A stretch of 64,000 bases of DNA, taken from NCBI RefSeq assembly GCF_023652955.1, contig NZ_JAKLOY010000001.1, positions 372,001-436,000 on the forward strand, written 5' to 3'. The notes under the pieces are model-generated. The model had not been told where the DNA came from. It saw nothing but the letters and a program-made list of their open reading frames with translations, and did no database searches. Both the position numbers and the translations under genes were made by a program. Of this stretch, positions 18,165 through 25,769 are shown piece by piece. Each line of letters begins with the position of its first letter. The stretch's first letter is position 1. The stretch is from Geomonas sp. Red32. Its GTDB lineage: Bacteria; Desulfobacterota; Desulfuromonadia; Geobacterales; Geobacteraceae.

Positions 18165-18281
18165 CATCCCCGTTAGCCCTTCTCAGCCACAAAAATGTTA
18201 CATGGCACCCCTTGGTTAGGCAAGGCGGAGGCGAAAAATTTCCAAAGATTCCGCATCCATGGTGCAGGAGCAAACGACAAC

Positions 18282-19052
18282 GTGACCAAGAATCTTAAGA
18301 TAGGAATCGACCTCGGGAGCCGTAAGGCTAAGTTCGCGCTCCTCGACGGGCACGAGATAGTCCGGCTTGCGGACCAGGACACCATCTCCTTCTACAAGAG
18401 GTACGGGAGCATGGTGGGGGACGAGCTCTCGCTGGACCTGGCGGGAAGCGGAATCTTCACCCCCGAGGAACTGACCCGGGCCGAGATCACGGTGACCGGC
18501 TACGGACGAAACAGTATCAACCTCCACGGGGCGCGGGTGATCTCCGAGATCAAGGCTCACGTAACGGGCGCCAAGGCGCAGACCGGGCTGGCCGACTTTA
18601 CCATGCTCGACATGGGGGGGCAGGACACCAAGGTGGCGCTGGTCTCCGGGGGAAGACTCCAGGATTTCGTGATGAACGACAAGTGCGCGGCCTCCAGCGG
18701 GCGCTACCTGGAGAACATGGCGGCCGTCCTTGAGGTGAGCCTCGACGAGCTTTCCTCACACTTCGAGGACCCCATCCCCCTGGACGCCACCTGCGGCATC
18801 TTCGGAGAGAGCGAGCTGATCGGCCAGATCCTGCGCGGGTACCCGCTCTCGCGCCTTTGTGCCGGGGTGAACCTCACCCTGGTCAAGCGGGTCATGCCGA
18901 TGCTCAAGCGCTTCCCCTCCCCCAAGCTGGTCATCACCGGCGGCGTGGCGCTCAACGGCGCCATGATCAAGCTCCTCACCGCCGAGTGCGGGATGGAGAT
19001 CGTGATTCCCGCCCACCCCCAGCACAACGGCGCCATCGGCTGCGCGTCCTAG
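18282..19052 (+). CDS. Acyl-CoA dehydratase activase (BadF/BadG/HgdC ATPase)
   Basis: A 256-residue ATPase of the ASKHA fold that feeds low-potential electrons to an HgdB-type protein. It shows the phosphate-binding loops GIDLGSRKAKFALLDG and DMGGQDTKVAL. The two cysteines that hold the [4Fe-4S] cluster at the dimer interface are C135 (NDKCAASSGRYLE) and C171 (DATCGIFGESELIG). The start is GTG at 18282, the usual family N-terminus; GGAG lies 11 bases upstream. A longer ATG frame from 18195 adds residues unlike the family. It pairs with the gene at 17181. Confidence 0.9.
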   Translation: MTKNLKIGIDLGSRKAKFALLDGHEIVRLADQDTISFYKRYGSMVGDELSLDLAGSGIFTPEELTRAEITVTGYGRNSINLHGARVISEIKAHVTGAKAQTGLADFTMLDMGGQDTKVALVSGGRLQDFVMNDKCAASSGRYLENMAAVLEVSLDELSSHFEDPIPLDATCGIFGESELIGQILRGYPLSRLCAGVNLTLVKRVMPMLKRFPSPKLVITGGVALNGAMIKLLTAECGMEIVIPAHPQHNGAIGCAS

Positions 19053-19152
19053 GACGGCTCGCCCCCCGCGGCCGTCAGGACCCATTGTTTTACTTGAATT
19101 TTGGCCTCCGGCCGGGTATCCTCCCCCGGAGCTTAACTCCCGGAGGAATTCC

Positions 19153-19449
19153 ATGAGCATCAGAAAGCAGGACTGGATCTTCATCGCCCTCGTCGTGGCC
19201 GTCATCATCATTTTCTACGCCATCTCCGGCGAAGAGAAAACCAAGCGCGTCCCGCTGGACGCCAATCATCAGGCCTCCTACGATATCTTCAAGAAGACCC
19301 AGAGCAAGATGGAAGCCGACAAAGGTTGCCCCGCCTGCCATTTCGTGGGCCCCGGCGGCGTCCCCTTCCCCGCCAAGCATCCGGTCAAGCCGAAGGACGG
19401 CCCGATGCGCTGCCTGTTTTGCCACAAGCTGAAACTAGCCGGAGTCTGA
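19153..19449 (+). CDS. Membrane-anchored di-haem c-type cytochrome
   Basis: A 98-residue protein. Residues 8-24 are a hydrophobic anchor (WIFIALVVAVIIIFYAI). The exported domain has two haem-binding motifs, CPACH (C59-C62-H63) and CLFCH (C87-C90-H91), near the ends of a short loop. It would sit on the outer face of the inner membrane and carry electrons. CCCGGAGGAATTCC precedes the ATG. The metallopeptidase gene starts three bases after the stop. Small cytochromes of this size are common in Geobacter, but a specific partner is not evident. Confidence 0.88.
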   Translation: MSIRKQDWIFIALVVAVIIIFYAISGEEKTKRVPLDANHQASYDIFKKTQSKMEADKGCPACHFVGPGGVPFPAKHPVKPKDGPMRCLFCHKLKLAGV

Positions 19450-19452
19450 TCT

Positions 19453-20037
19453 TTGGGTGGAACGCTGAACCTGACCGCCGAACTGGAGCGGCTGATCCGC
19501 GACGTCATCGCCCGCACCCCCGAATTTTCCCACATCGTCCCCGAACGTCTTTTGGTCTGTGTTTCCTCCGGCCGTCCCAGTGCCGGAGGAAGCCTCGCCA
19601 AGATCCATCCCCTCCGCTTCGAAGGGGGTGAGAAGTCGGTCCGCCGCCGGCGCGGCCGCCGGGCGGTGACCTGCACCATGCCGACCATCATCCACCAGGG
19701 GGAGGAGATCCTCTACGTGGTCTACTTCCTGATCCCCCGCTTCCTCGAACTGCCGCTGCGCGAGAAGCTGATCACCATCTTCCACGAGCTCTACCACATC
19801 TCTCCCGCCTTCGACGGCGACATCCGCCGCTTCCCGGGCAGAAACTACGCGCATGGCTCCTCGACCAAGAGCTACAACCACTACATGGGACAGCTCTCGG
19901 ACGTCTACCTGGCCCAGCTTCCCGACCGCTCGCTCCTCTCTTTTCTAGAGGGAGATATGGCTGAGCTTCGCTCGCGGCACCGTTCCATCGTGGCCCGCCG
20001 CCTGCAGGCGCCCCGCATCAAGGTGACCCCCGCCTAG
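19453..20037 (+). CDS. Putative zinc metallopeptidase (HExxH)
   Basis: A 194-residue protein with the zinc protease motif in FHELYHISPAFDGD, followed by RRFPGRNYAHGSSTKSYNHYM, which supplies further histidines. It has no signal peptide. The start is TTG at 19453 with GGAG eight bases upstream; no ATG gives a full-length product. It resembles small putative metallopeptidases found in bacteria and phages. The substrate is unknown. It is coupled to the di-haem cytochrome gene, an odd pairing. Confidence 0.75.
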   Translation: MGGTLNLTAELERLIRDVIARTPEFSHIVPERLLVCVSSGRPSAGGSLAKIHPLRFEGGEKSVRRRRGRRAVTCTMPTIIHQGEEILYVVYFLIPRFLELPLREKLITIFHELYHISPAFDGDIRRFPGRNYAHGSSTKSYNHYMGQLSDVYLAQLPDRSLLSFLEGDMAELRSRHRSIVARRLQAPRIKVTPA

Positions 20038-20101
20038 AAGAAGGCGGAACGGCTCGTGGGAGGGAGCGCCGGTACCGGCGCGGACGGCACCCAGCAAAAA
20101 A

Positions 20102-20132
20102 AGGGGACTGGCACCTTACGGAGCCAGTCCCC
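20102..20132. terminator. Terminator between metallopeptidase gene and mobB
   Basis: AGGGGACTGGC (20102-20112) pairs with GCCAGTCCCCT (20122-20132). A-rich sequence lies to the left and GAATATTTT to the right, so it may act for both converging genes. Confidence 0.75.
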
Positions 20133-20213
20133 TGAATATTTTGGATGCTGGAAATTTTGGATTGCTAGCTGTTTCCGCCCGCCGGGAGGGGAGGACGCTT
20201 GGCGGCTCTTCGG

Positions 20214-20714
20214 CTAGCGGAGGAAGGTTTTCACCACGAAGTCGGCGACCTGGGCCGGGTCGTTCAGGTCGAGCACCGGAACGTCGAGATCCAGCGCCTC
20301 GTCGCTCGCCACCGCGATCAGGGTGTCGTCGTGCTGTTCACCGCGGCAGAGAAGGGTGGCGCTCCGCTCCTTGCGATGGACCTCGATCTTGGGCATCCCG
20401 CTCTTTTTGAACCCCTCGGTGAGGACGATGTCGACGTCGCCGAAGTAGGCCGCCACCAGCTCCTCGATGGGAGGTGACTCGCGGTGCTTCTTGACCACGG
20501 CGAGCTTCTCCGGAGAGGAGATCAGCATAGTGTCGGCACCGGCCGCGGTGAGACGATAGCTGTCCTTGCCGGGATGGTCGATGTCGAAGCGGTGGGCGTC
20601 GTGCTTGATGACCCCGACCCGGTAGCCGCGCCCCTTGATCTCCCCGATCACCTTTTCCAGCAGGGTCGTTTTCCCGGTCCCCGATTTTGCCACGAAAGAA
20701 ACTGCCTTGGTCAT
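20214..20714 (-). CDS. mobB: Molybdopterin-guanine dinucleotide biosynthesis adaptor MobB
   Basis: A 166-residue P-loop GTP-binding protein that helps MobA attach GMP to molybdopterin. It shows the Walker A motif AKSGTGKTTL, then VGVIKHDAHRFDIDHPGKDS and VLTEGFKKS (Walker B region), all typical of MobB. The start at 20714 is set by GAAGGAGGGACGC; a longer in-frame start at 20777 would overlap the upstream gene. It lies 38 bases after the CDF-like transporter gene on the same strand. mobA is not in the window. Confidence 0.92.
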   Translation of the reverse strand: MTKAVSFVAKSGTGKTTLLEKVIGEIKGRGYRVGVIKHDAHRFDIDHPGKDSYRLTAAGADTMLISSPEKLAVVKKHRESPPIEELVAAYFGDVDIVLTEGFKKSGMPKIEVHRKERSATLLCRGEQHDDTLIAVASDEALDLDVPVLDLNDPAQVADFVVKTFLR

Positions 20715-20752
20715 GCGTCCCTCCTTCAGGCGGGCTTCCCTGCCCGCGCTGT

Positions 20753-21406
20753 CTAATTTTTGCAGCCGCAACTGCACGAGCAGGTAAGTCCCACAGCCTT
20801 TTCCAGTGCTTCTTTCCCTTCCTTATAGCAGAACCAGGAGATCCCGAGGGCACCTGCCGAGTCGAGCCAGCCGATCCCGGTGAAGCGGTACCCGACACTG
20901 AAGGCGAGCAGGATCCCCGAAAGGTAAAGGCAGACCCTGGTGCAGGCGGCATCGGCCATGATGGCCTTCGATTCCAGGGCCCTGCCGGCCTTCACCTTGT
21001 AGTGGATGAGGAGCCACATGGAGAGGATGGAAACGCAGGAGACGACGATCCCCCAGAAGGTAGTTTTGGGAGCGTGGCCGTGATAGATATCGTAGGCGCC
21101 CGAGACCAGGAGTCCGGCCGCCAAGAGATAGAAGCAGTAGCCGGTGATCCTCAGCGCGGTCCGCTCGAAGCGGTCCCGCTCCTCCTGCCGGTTCGACCGC
21201 TGGCGGCGGACCATGTGCCAGATGCCGGCGCCGGAGACCACCTCCACGAACGAGTCGAGGCCGAAGCCGAAGAGCGCGAGGGAGTCATCGTCGAAGCCGA
21301 ACCAGGCGGAGACGATCCCCTCCACGAGATTGTACGCGACGGTGATGCAGGCCAGGGCCGAGGCGAGGCGGTAAAGCTCCTCTTTCGCCGATGCTTTGAT
21401 ATCCAT
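20753..21406 (-). CDS. Cation-diffusion-facilitator-like membrane protein with Cys-rich tail
   Basis: A membrane protein of about 217 residues with some six hydrophobic segments. LVEGIVSAWFGFDDDSLALF followed by GLDSFVEVVSGAGIWHM resembles the metal-site helices of the CDF transporter superfamily (D-x3-D type spacing). The C-terminus ends TCSCSCGCKN, four cysteines in ten residues, likely a metal-binding tail. The usual cytoplasmic C-terminal domain is absent. The start is taken as the ATG at 21406, which has an AGGA-type ribosome site; the ATG at 21436 lacks one. It is probably cotranscribed with mobB, which hints at a link to metal supply, but the ion is unknown. Confidence 0.75.
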   Translation of the reverse strand: MDIKASAKEELYRLASALACITVAYNLVEGIVSAWFGFDDDSLALFGFGLDSFVEVVSGAGIWHMVRRQRSNRQEERDRFERTALRITGYCFYLLAAGLLVSGAYDIYHGHAPKTTFWGIVVSCVSILSMWLLIHYKVKAGRALESKAIMADAACTRVCLYLSGILLAFSVGYRFTGIGWLDSAGALGISWFCYKEGKEALEKAVGLTCSCSCGCKN

Positions 21407-21495
21407 GCCGTCCTTTCCGTGCGGGCAGTAAAGCATGAATATAGGCCCGGCGGGCGGTCGAAGTCAATCAGCACAAAAAAGGCGAACATAAAATG

Positions 21496-21525
21496 TTGAC
21501 AACCCAAAATACCCTGTGCTATATA
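21496..21525 (+). promoter_or_regulatory. Promoter of the tRNA-Asn/tRNA-Arg pair
   Basis: A perfect TTGACA (21496-21501), 18 bases, TATATA (21520-21525), about 70 bases before tRNA-Asn. It lies in an A/T-rich pocket. Confidence 0.7.
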
Positions 21526-21595
21526 ACGGTTCTCTTTGATGCACCGGTTCCGCCGGGGCATCAGGAGCTGCAAGGTTAACAACTTGCTGATCTAT

Positions 21596-21671
21596 TCCCC
21601 AATAGCTCAGTTGGTAGAGCGGGTGACTGTTAATCACCATGTCCCTGGTTCGAGTCCGGGTTGGGGAGCCA
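21596..21671 (+). tRNA. tRNA-Asn (GTT)
   Basis: 76 bases including an encoded CCA. The acceptor TCCCCAA pairs with TTGGGGA. The anticodon GTT is at 21629-21631 in loop CTGTTAA, and the T-loop is GGTTCGAGTCC. The discriminator is G. Confidence 0.97.
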
Positions 21672-21680
21672 TCTAACACA

Positions 21681-21712
21681 GAAGGCTCACAGGAAACTGT
21701 GAGCCTTCTTTT
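21681..21712 (+). terminator. Terminator after tRNA-Asn
   Basis: GAAGGCTCACAG (21681-21692) pairs perfectly with CTGTGAGCCTTC (21697-21708), followed by a T run. Nearly the same stem recurs at 30535-30562. Confidence 0.9.
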
Positions 21713-21740
21713 TTCCCTTCTTCGCCACATCCAATAGAAT

Positions 21741-21817
21741 GCGCCCGTAGCTCAGCTGGATAGAGCACAAGACTACGAATCTTGGGGCCGGGAGTTCGAA
21801 TCTCTCCGGGCGCGCCA
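21741..21817 (+). tRNA. tRNA-Arg (ACG)
   Basis: 77 bases including an encoded CCA. The acceptor GCGCCCG pairs with CGGGCGC. The anticodon ACG is at 21775-21777 in loop CTACGAA, and the T-loop is AGTTCGAATCT. It reads CGN codons after deamination to inosine. Confidence 0.97.
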
Positions 21818-21821
21818 ATAA

Positions 21822-21857
21822 AAAAAAGGGTTACGGCTTTAGCCGTAGCCCTTTTTT
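21822..21857. terminator. Terminator after tRNA-Arg
   Basis: AAAAAAGGGTTACGGCT (21822-21838) pairs with AGCCGTAGCCCTTTTTT (21841-21857). The symmetrical A and T tracts suit termination from both sides, including the minus-strand gene at 21886. Confidence 0.88.
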
Positions 21858-21885
21858 GTTTTCTGCATGACGAAGTCGGCTTGCG

Positions 21886-22194
21886 TCAGATGAAGGGGAC
21901 GGCGGCCATTGCAATGCACGAGACTACCAACGCGATGGCATTGGAGATGAAGTACGGCACGACGCAAAGGGCGATGCCGGTCAGCGCCATCTTGAGGTTG
22001 CCGGTCTTCTTCCCGTACATGAGATAGGCGGACCCGATCAGCCCCGCCAGCAGGCTGATCATGATCGTGGTCATGTTCATCTGCCCGAGCAGCGACCCCA
22101 TGTCCGTGCCGGATGCTGCTGAGCCAGTCATGCCGGCTTGGAGTTTCGAAGTGATATCGCCAAGGCCAGCCAGCCCTTGAGCATCGTCTGTCAT
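21886..22194 (-). CDS. Small membrane protein, hypothetical
   Basis: A 102-residue protein. A polar Gly/Ser-rich N-terminal third (MTDDAQGLAGLGDITSKLQA) is followed by two or three hydrophobic helices (TTIMISLLAGLIGSAYLMYG; MALTGIALCVVPYFISNAIA; ALVVSCIAMAAVPFI). I do not recognise the family. The start is the ATG at 22194 with GGGGAGG five bases upstream; a GTG at 22200 is too close to it. It is a single gene on its strand, bounded by the tRNA terminator. Confidence 0.75.
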   Translation of the reverse strand: MTDDAQGLAGLGDITSKLQAGMTGSAASGTDMGSLLGQMNMTTIMISLLAGLIGSAYLMYGKKTGNLKMALTGIALCVVPYFISNAIALVVSCIAMAAVPFI

Positions 22195-22489
22195 AGACAC
22201 CTCCCCTGATAGAGTTGGAATAACATACTCTACTCCTAATACCCCTCCGGATGCACCTTAAAGTACTCTTACGGTTTTACCACCCCTTCACCGGACGCCC
22301 TTGACTCGTTTGCTTCGATCTCCCGAAGAACCGTCCCCTTTTGCCGCATCGGCGTTTTTTGGCCTTCTCCCGGTGAGGCACAAACTCCGCGTCTACCGTT
22401 GACAGAAAAATATATTGGTATACGTTAATCTTGTCGCGAATAAAAAATGGCTGCCCGTGGTGACAGGGGTGGCCGAACTGGAGGCGCGT

Positions 22490-23299
22490 ATGACACCAGT
22501 GAACAAATTCCGGAAAGGATCCATGCATGTCCTGAACGTAGGCGACTTGATGCAGGATCCTTTGCAGGCGAGGAAGTACTTCGACGAGGAGCCGTTGGCC
22601 GAGCTGACAGCGTCCATCAAGAAGCTGGGAGTGCTTGAGCCGATCCTGGTGAGAAAGGGCGAGGGGGAAAAGTTCCTGGTGGTAGCCGGACAGCGCCGGT
22701 TACAGGCCACCCTGTCAGCCGGGCTGAGCACTATCCCTGCGCTGATCACCGACGGAGATCCGGCAGAGATCTCGATCGTCGAAAACCTGCTGCGGGAGGA
22801 GCTAACTGCCATCGAAGAGGCGGAGGCGATCGAAAGTCTTAGGGCTTCACACAGCTACCAACTGAGCGACCTCTCGGGGGTCCTCGGAAAGAGCCCGTCG
22901 ACACTCTCCGAGATTCTGTCGTTGAACAGGCTACCGCAGCCGATCAAGGACGAATGCCGCAACGACCACAACGCGTCCAGAGGTGTGCTCACGGAAATCG
23001 CCAAGGCGACTCCGGCCAAGGGGATGGTCCTTTACCAAAGGTACAAGGCGAGCGGACTCACCCGCAGCCAAGCACGGGCGAGCGCAGCCAAAGCGAAAAA
23101 CGGGATAGTGGACGCACCTCAGGACCTATCCTTCGTGGACAACTTCCTGAAAAGGTTGGCCGCGCTCGATCTCGAAACCCTGGCCGAGAGTGAGCGGGTT
23201 ACGCTGGCGGCAGGGCTGAAGGGGATTTGGAACGAGGTACGCAAGAAACTCAAGAAGCTGGCGCCGACTCAGGAAGCACCCCAGCAGCCCCAGCGCTGA
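22490..23299 (+). CDS. ParB/RepB/Spo0J family protein (orphan ParB)
   Basis: A 269-residue protein. N-terminal ParB/sulfiredoxin-like domain: HVLNVGDLMQDPLQARKYFD, then LGVLEPILVRKGE, and VVAGQRRLQATLSAG where most ParBs have GERR. ENLLREELTAIEEAEAIESL follows, then a helix-turn-helix (LSGVLGKSPSTLSEILSLNRLP) and a charged C-terminal tail (KKLKKLAPTQ). The start at 22490 has GGAGG five bases upstream; an earlier ATG at 22415 does not. No parA is near and the gene is solitary, so a regulatory or plasmid/island-derived role is as likely as chromosome segregation. ParB proteins of this type use CTP; the Q in place of E could affect that. Confidence 0.85.
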   Translation: MTPVNKFRKGSMHVLNVGDLMQDPLQARKYFDEEPLAELTASIKKLGVLEPILVRKGEGEKFLVVAGQRRLQATLSAGLSTIPALITDGDPAEISIVENLLREELTAIEEAEAIESLRASHSYQLSDLSGVLGKSPSTLSEILSLNRLPQPIKDECRNDHNASRGVLTEIAKATPAKGMVLYQRYKASGLTRSQARASAAKAKNGIVDAPQDLSFVDNFLKRLAALDLETLAESERVTLAAGLKGIWNEVRKKLKKLAPTQEAPQQPQR

Positions 23300-23329
23300 C
23301 TATGTCGGCACACCCCAAACTATGTCCAG

Positions 23330-23359
23330 CCCCTCATTTCGGCCGGCCGAAATAAGGGG
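23330..23359. repeat. 30-base near-perfect palindrome downstream of parB-like gene
   Basis: Left arm CCCCTCATTTCGGCC (23330-23344) and right arm GGCCGAAATAAGGGG (23345-23359) match at 14 of 15 positions with no loop. No T run follows on either side, so it looks more like a protein-binding site than a terminator. It lies 31 bases after the ParB-like gene. Confidence 0.6.
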
Positions 23360-23620
23360 TTAAACATTCGATATCGCACAAGTAATTCTCAAAAAGTGTA
23401 CCTAAATTTAATTAAAAAATCCGTAAATCTGCCTCCTTTTTTCTTCCATAACTCCGCATACAAGACCGCAGCTTCTCGCGCCCGTCGACGAAGTCCGCCA
23501 TCTGCCGTGTCTTGCCGGATCGAAGTTGAGCGGTGAGCGGCACCGGGCCGTTGTTGTTATACCGGCACCTCCATGATAAATTTGAGCGCCAGAGTGCGAT
23601 TCTTACGATGGGAGGTGAGG

Positions 23621-25591
23621 GTGCAGGTGGAAACAACGACGGGCTCTCCGTACATCAAAAAGCTCACGCCGGAGCACGAGAAGGCTATCTGGCGGATGCC
23701 GCTTTTGAACATCGACTCGCTCTTGATCCCCTCCCCCTACATCCTCGACAAGGCGCTCGACCTCGATTACGACCACAGCCTCGTCTGGGAGGAGAAAGGG
23801 GAGCTCCTGGGCTACCTCCTGGTCTATACCACGCCGGACCGGAAGAAATTCCATCTCTACCGCCAGGTAACGAGCCCCTTCGGAAGGGGAAAGGGGATCG
23901 GCTCCGCCCTCGCCGGCCATCTGGCCAACTCCGTCCTCCCCGATGCCCAGATCTACCTCTTCGTCTGGGACAAGCTCATAAGCTCCATCGACTTCTTCAA
24001 AAGCAAAGGGTTTACCATCGACGAGACCATCGTCTTCCGGAAGATGAAGTTCCACCGGATGTCGATCACGGCGGAAACCCTGCGGGTGACCGCGGCCTCC
24101 ACCAAGCGGCCGGAAACCTCCGCCAACGAGGAGCTCTCGAAGGTCCGCCACGACGTGAAGAAATCGCTCAGGGTGCTCTTCGACATGGCGGCCATGCTGT
24201 CGGTGGACAATTTCAACAAGATGGCCGAGGACATCACCCGCGAGAGCACCGCCCTCGTCAACACGCTTAACACCTACGAGGACACCGTTCACCTCTCCCA
24301 AAAGGTTTCCCTGAAGGAGCTGATAACCGACCGGGTGATCCCCTACCTGGAGGCGGTGGATAGCAGTTGCGAGGTGAAGGTCACCCTCAGGGGGAAGATC
24401 GAGCCGGTCAGCGGCAGCTATTCCGCCTTCAGCCGCGCTCTTATCAATATCGTCTCCAACGCGGTCGACGCCATCAAAACAACGGGAAGAGGGGGTCTCA
24501 TCGAGTTCACTCTCGAGCAGCAGGAGGATACCGTCACCTTGGCCATCACCGACAACGGGACGGGGATCGAAAAGGAGCGGCTACAGCTCGGTGCGGACCG
24601 AGTGCCGCTCTTCGTCGGCAAGACCACCAAGGAAAACGGCGAGGGGATCGGCACCATCCAGGTCTTTTCCACCTTCGGGGCCGACCGGATCAGGGTCGAG
24701 AGCGCGGCGGGGGAATTCACCAGGTGGACCATTTCCCTCAGGGCCAACAGGTCCAAGGAAGCTATGCTTCTTACCGATCTGTGGTCCAAGTACATCAGGT
24801 TCATCAAATCGACCCGCAAGATCGGCATCGGCAAGGAGAGCAGCAGGACCGAGATCTCCGCCTTCATCTGGCAGCTGCGTCAGATGGAGCTCTTCAGCTT
24901 CGACCTCATCTACCATTTCAGCACTCACAACAACATCCGCGACATCTACCGGGGCATCCTCCACTACCGCGCCGGCACCCGTTCCTTCGATCTCCTCAAG
25001 GAGGAGCTGAGGGGCTGCCGCATCGAGCATCCCCAGATCAGGTCCTGGCTCCTCGGCATCACCAGGCGGATCGCCAGAAACGAGGCCTTCCTCAGGGAAC
25101 AGGTCCCCTGTGACCAGTACCGCGATGTCCTTTTCCAAAGCTACGGCCAGGCCATCGGCCGCACGATGGTCTTCACCCTCGACCCCGAGACCGGCAATTT
25201 CTTCACCGCCGACCGCAGACTCGTCGAGCACCTCGACTTCCTCCCCTACCTGGGGAAGGACCGCGACGAGCTCCTTAGGGGAGAGCTGATCGGGGACGTC
25301 AGGAACGCCGGGAGCCCGATCTATCTGGGGGTGTGGTCCGTGAAGGACGAGGAGGATCTGCACCGGAAGCTGAAGCTGATCAGGAAGGGAGCTCGGCGGC
25401 TATTGGAAATGGGGCTTGCCAAGGAAAAGAGCATGGCCTTCTACAACACGACCTACAACAGCTGCGGTAGTGAGCTCGACACCTTCAAAACCGTCACCCT
25501 GGGAGAGATGGCTGCCCTGGAGGAGGCGGATTTTCCGCGCTTCATCCGTCAGGCAGACAACGAGTTGAGCGGGCTCATCTTCGCCAACTGA
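23621..25591 (+). CDS. GNAT acetyltransferase-like / histidine-kinase-like ATPase fusion with unknown C-terminal domain
   Basis: A 656-residue protein with three parts. Residues about 15-145 look like a GNAT domain: SPFGRGKGIGSALAGHL has the acetyl-CoA loop (R/Q-x-x-G-x-G pattern). Residues about 175-375 form a GHKL ATPase with its helical region: RHDVKKSLR (possible phospho-His H177), N-box INIVSNAVDAI, ITDNGTGI and NGEGIGTIQVF. Residues about 375-656 match nothing I know. The start is GTG at 23621, with GGGAGG five bases upstream; an ATG at 23573 has no ribosome site. No receiver or DNA-binding partner is adjacent. A cytoplasmic signalling role is suggested but not shown. Confidence 0.75.
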   Translation: MQVETTTGSPYIKKLTPEHEKAIWRMPLLNIDSLLIPSPYILDKALDLDYDHSLVWEEKGELLGYLLVYTTPDRKKFHLYRQVTSPFGRGKGIGSALAGHLANSVLPDAQIYLFVWDKLISSIDFFKSKGFTIDETIVFRKMKFHRMSITAETLRVTAASTKRPETSANEELSKVRHDVKKSLRVLFDMAAMLSVDNFNKMAEDITRESTALVNTLNTYEDTVHLSQKVSLKELITDRVIPYLEAVDSSCEVKVTLRGKIEPVSGSYSAFSRALINIVSNAVDAIKTTGRGGLIEFTLEQQEDTVTLAITDNGTGIEKERLQLGADRVPLFVGKTTKENGEGIGTIQVFSTFGADRIRVESAAGEFTRWTISLRANRSKEAMLLTDLWSKYIRFIKSTRKIGIGKESSRTEISAFIWQLRQMELFSFDLIYHFSTHNNIRDIYRGILHYRAGTRSFDLLKEELRGCRIEHPQIRSWLLGITRRIARNEAFLREQVPCDQYRDVLFQSYGQAIGRTMVFTLDPETGNFFTADRRLVEHLDFLPYLGKDRDELLRGELIGDVRNAGSPIYLGVWSVKDEEDLHRKLKLIRKGARRLLEMGLAKEKSMAFYNTTYNSCGSELDTFKTVTLGEMAALEEADFPRFIRQADNELSGLIFAN

Positions 25592-25594
25592 CGG

Positions 25595-25760
25595 GTCGGC
25601 GAAGAGCCGGGCGGGGAAACGGGAGGAGAACGGCTCGCTGACCGCCAAGCCGAACTCCTCCTTGCCGTCGAAGAACGGTAGAAGGAGCCCTTCGGCGCCC
25701 CCGCCAGCTTGAGGACGGCATCGGCGCCGGTGGCGTTATACCCCTGGGTGGCGAAGTGCG
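25595..25760 (-). pseudogene. Frameshifted fragment of a TetR/AcrR-type regulator
   Basis: On the minus strand, positions about 25758-25680 encode FATQGYNATGADAVLKLAG and then APKGSFY, a textbook TetR helix-turn-helix segment. After a shift of one base the neighbouring frame continues FDGKEEFGLAVSEPFSSRFP, the next part of the same family. The first ~20 residues and the whole ligand domain are missing, and there is no start codon. The fragment is wedged between the ends of the GNAT fusion gene and the TPR-like gene, within four to ten bases of each. It is therefore a relic of an older gene cut on both sides. Confidence 0.75.
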
Positions 25761-25769
25761 CTTCGGGAG

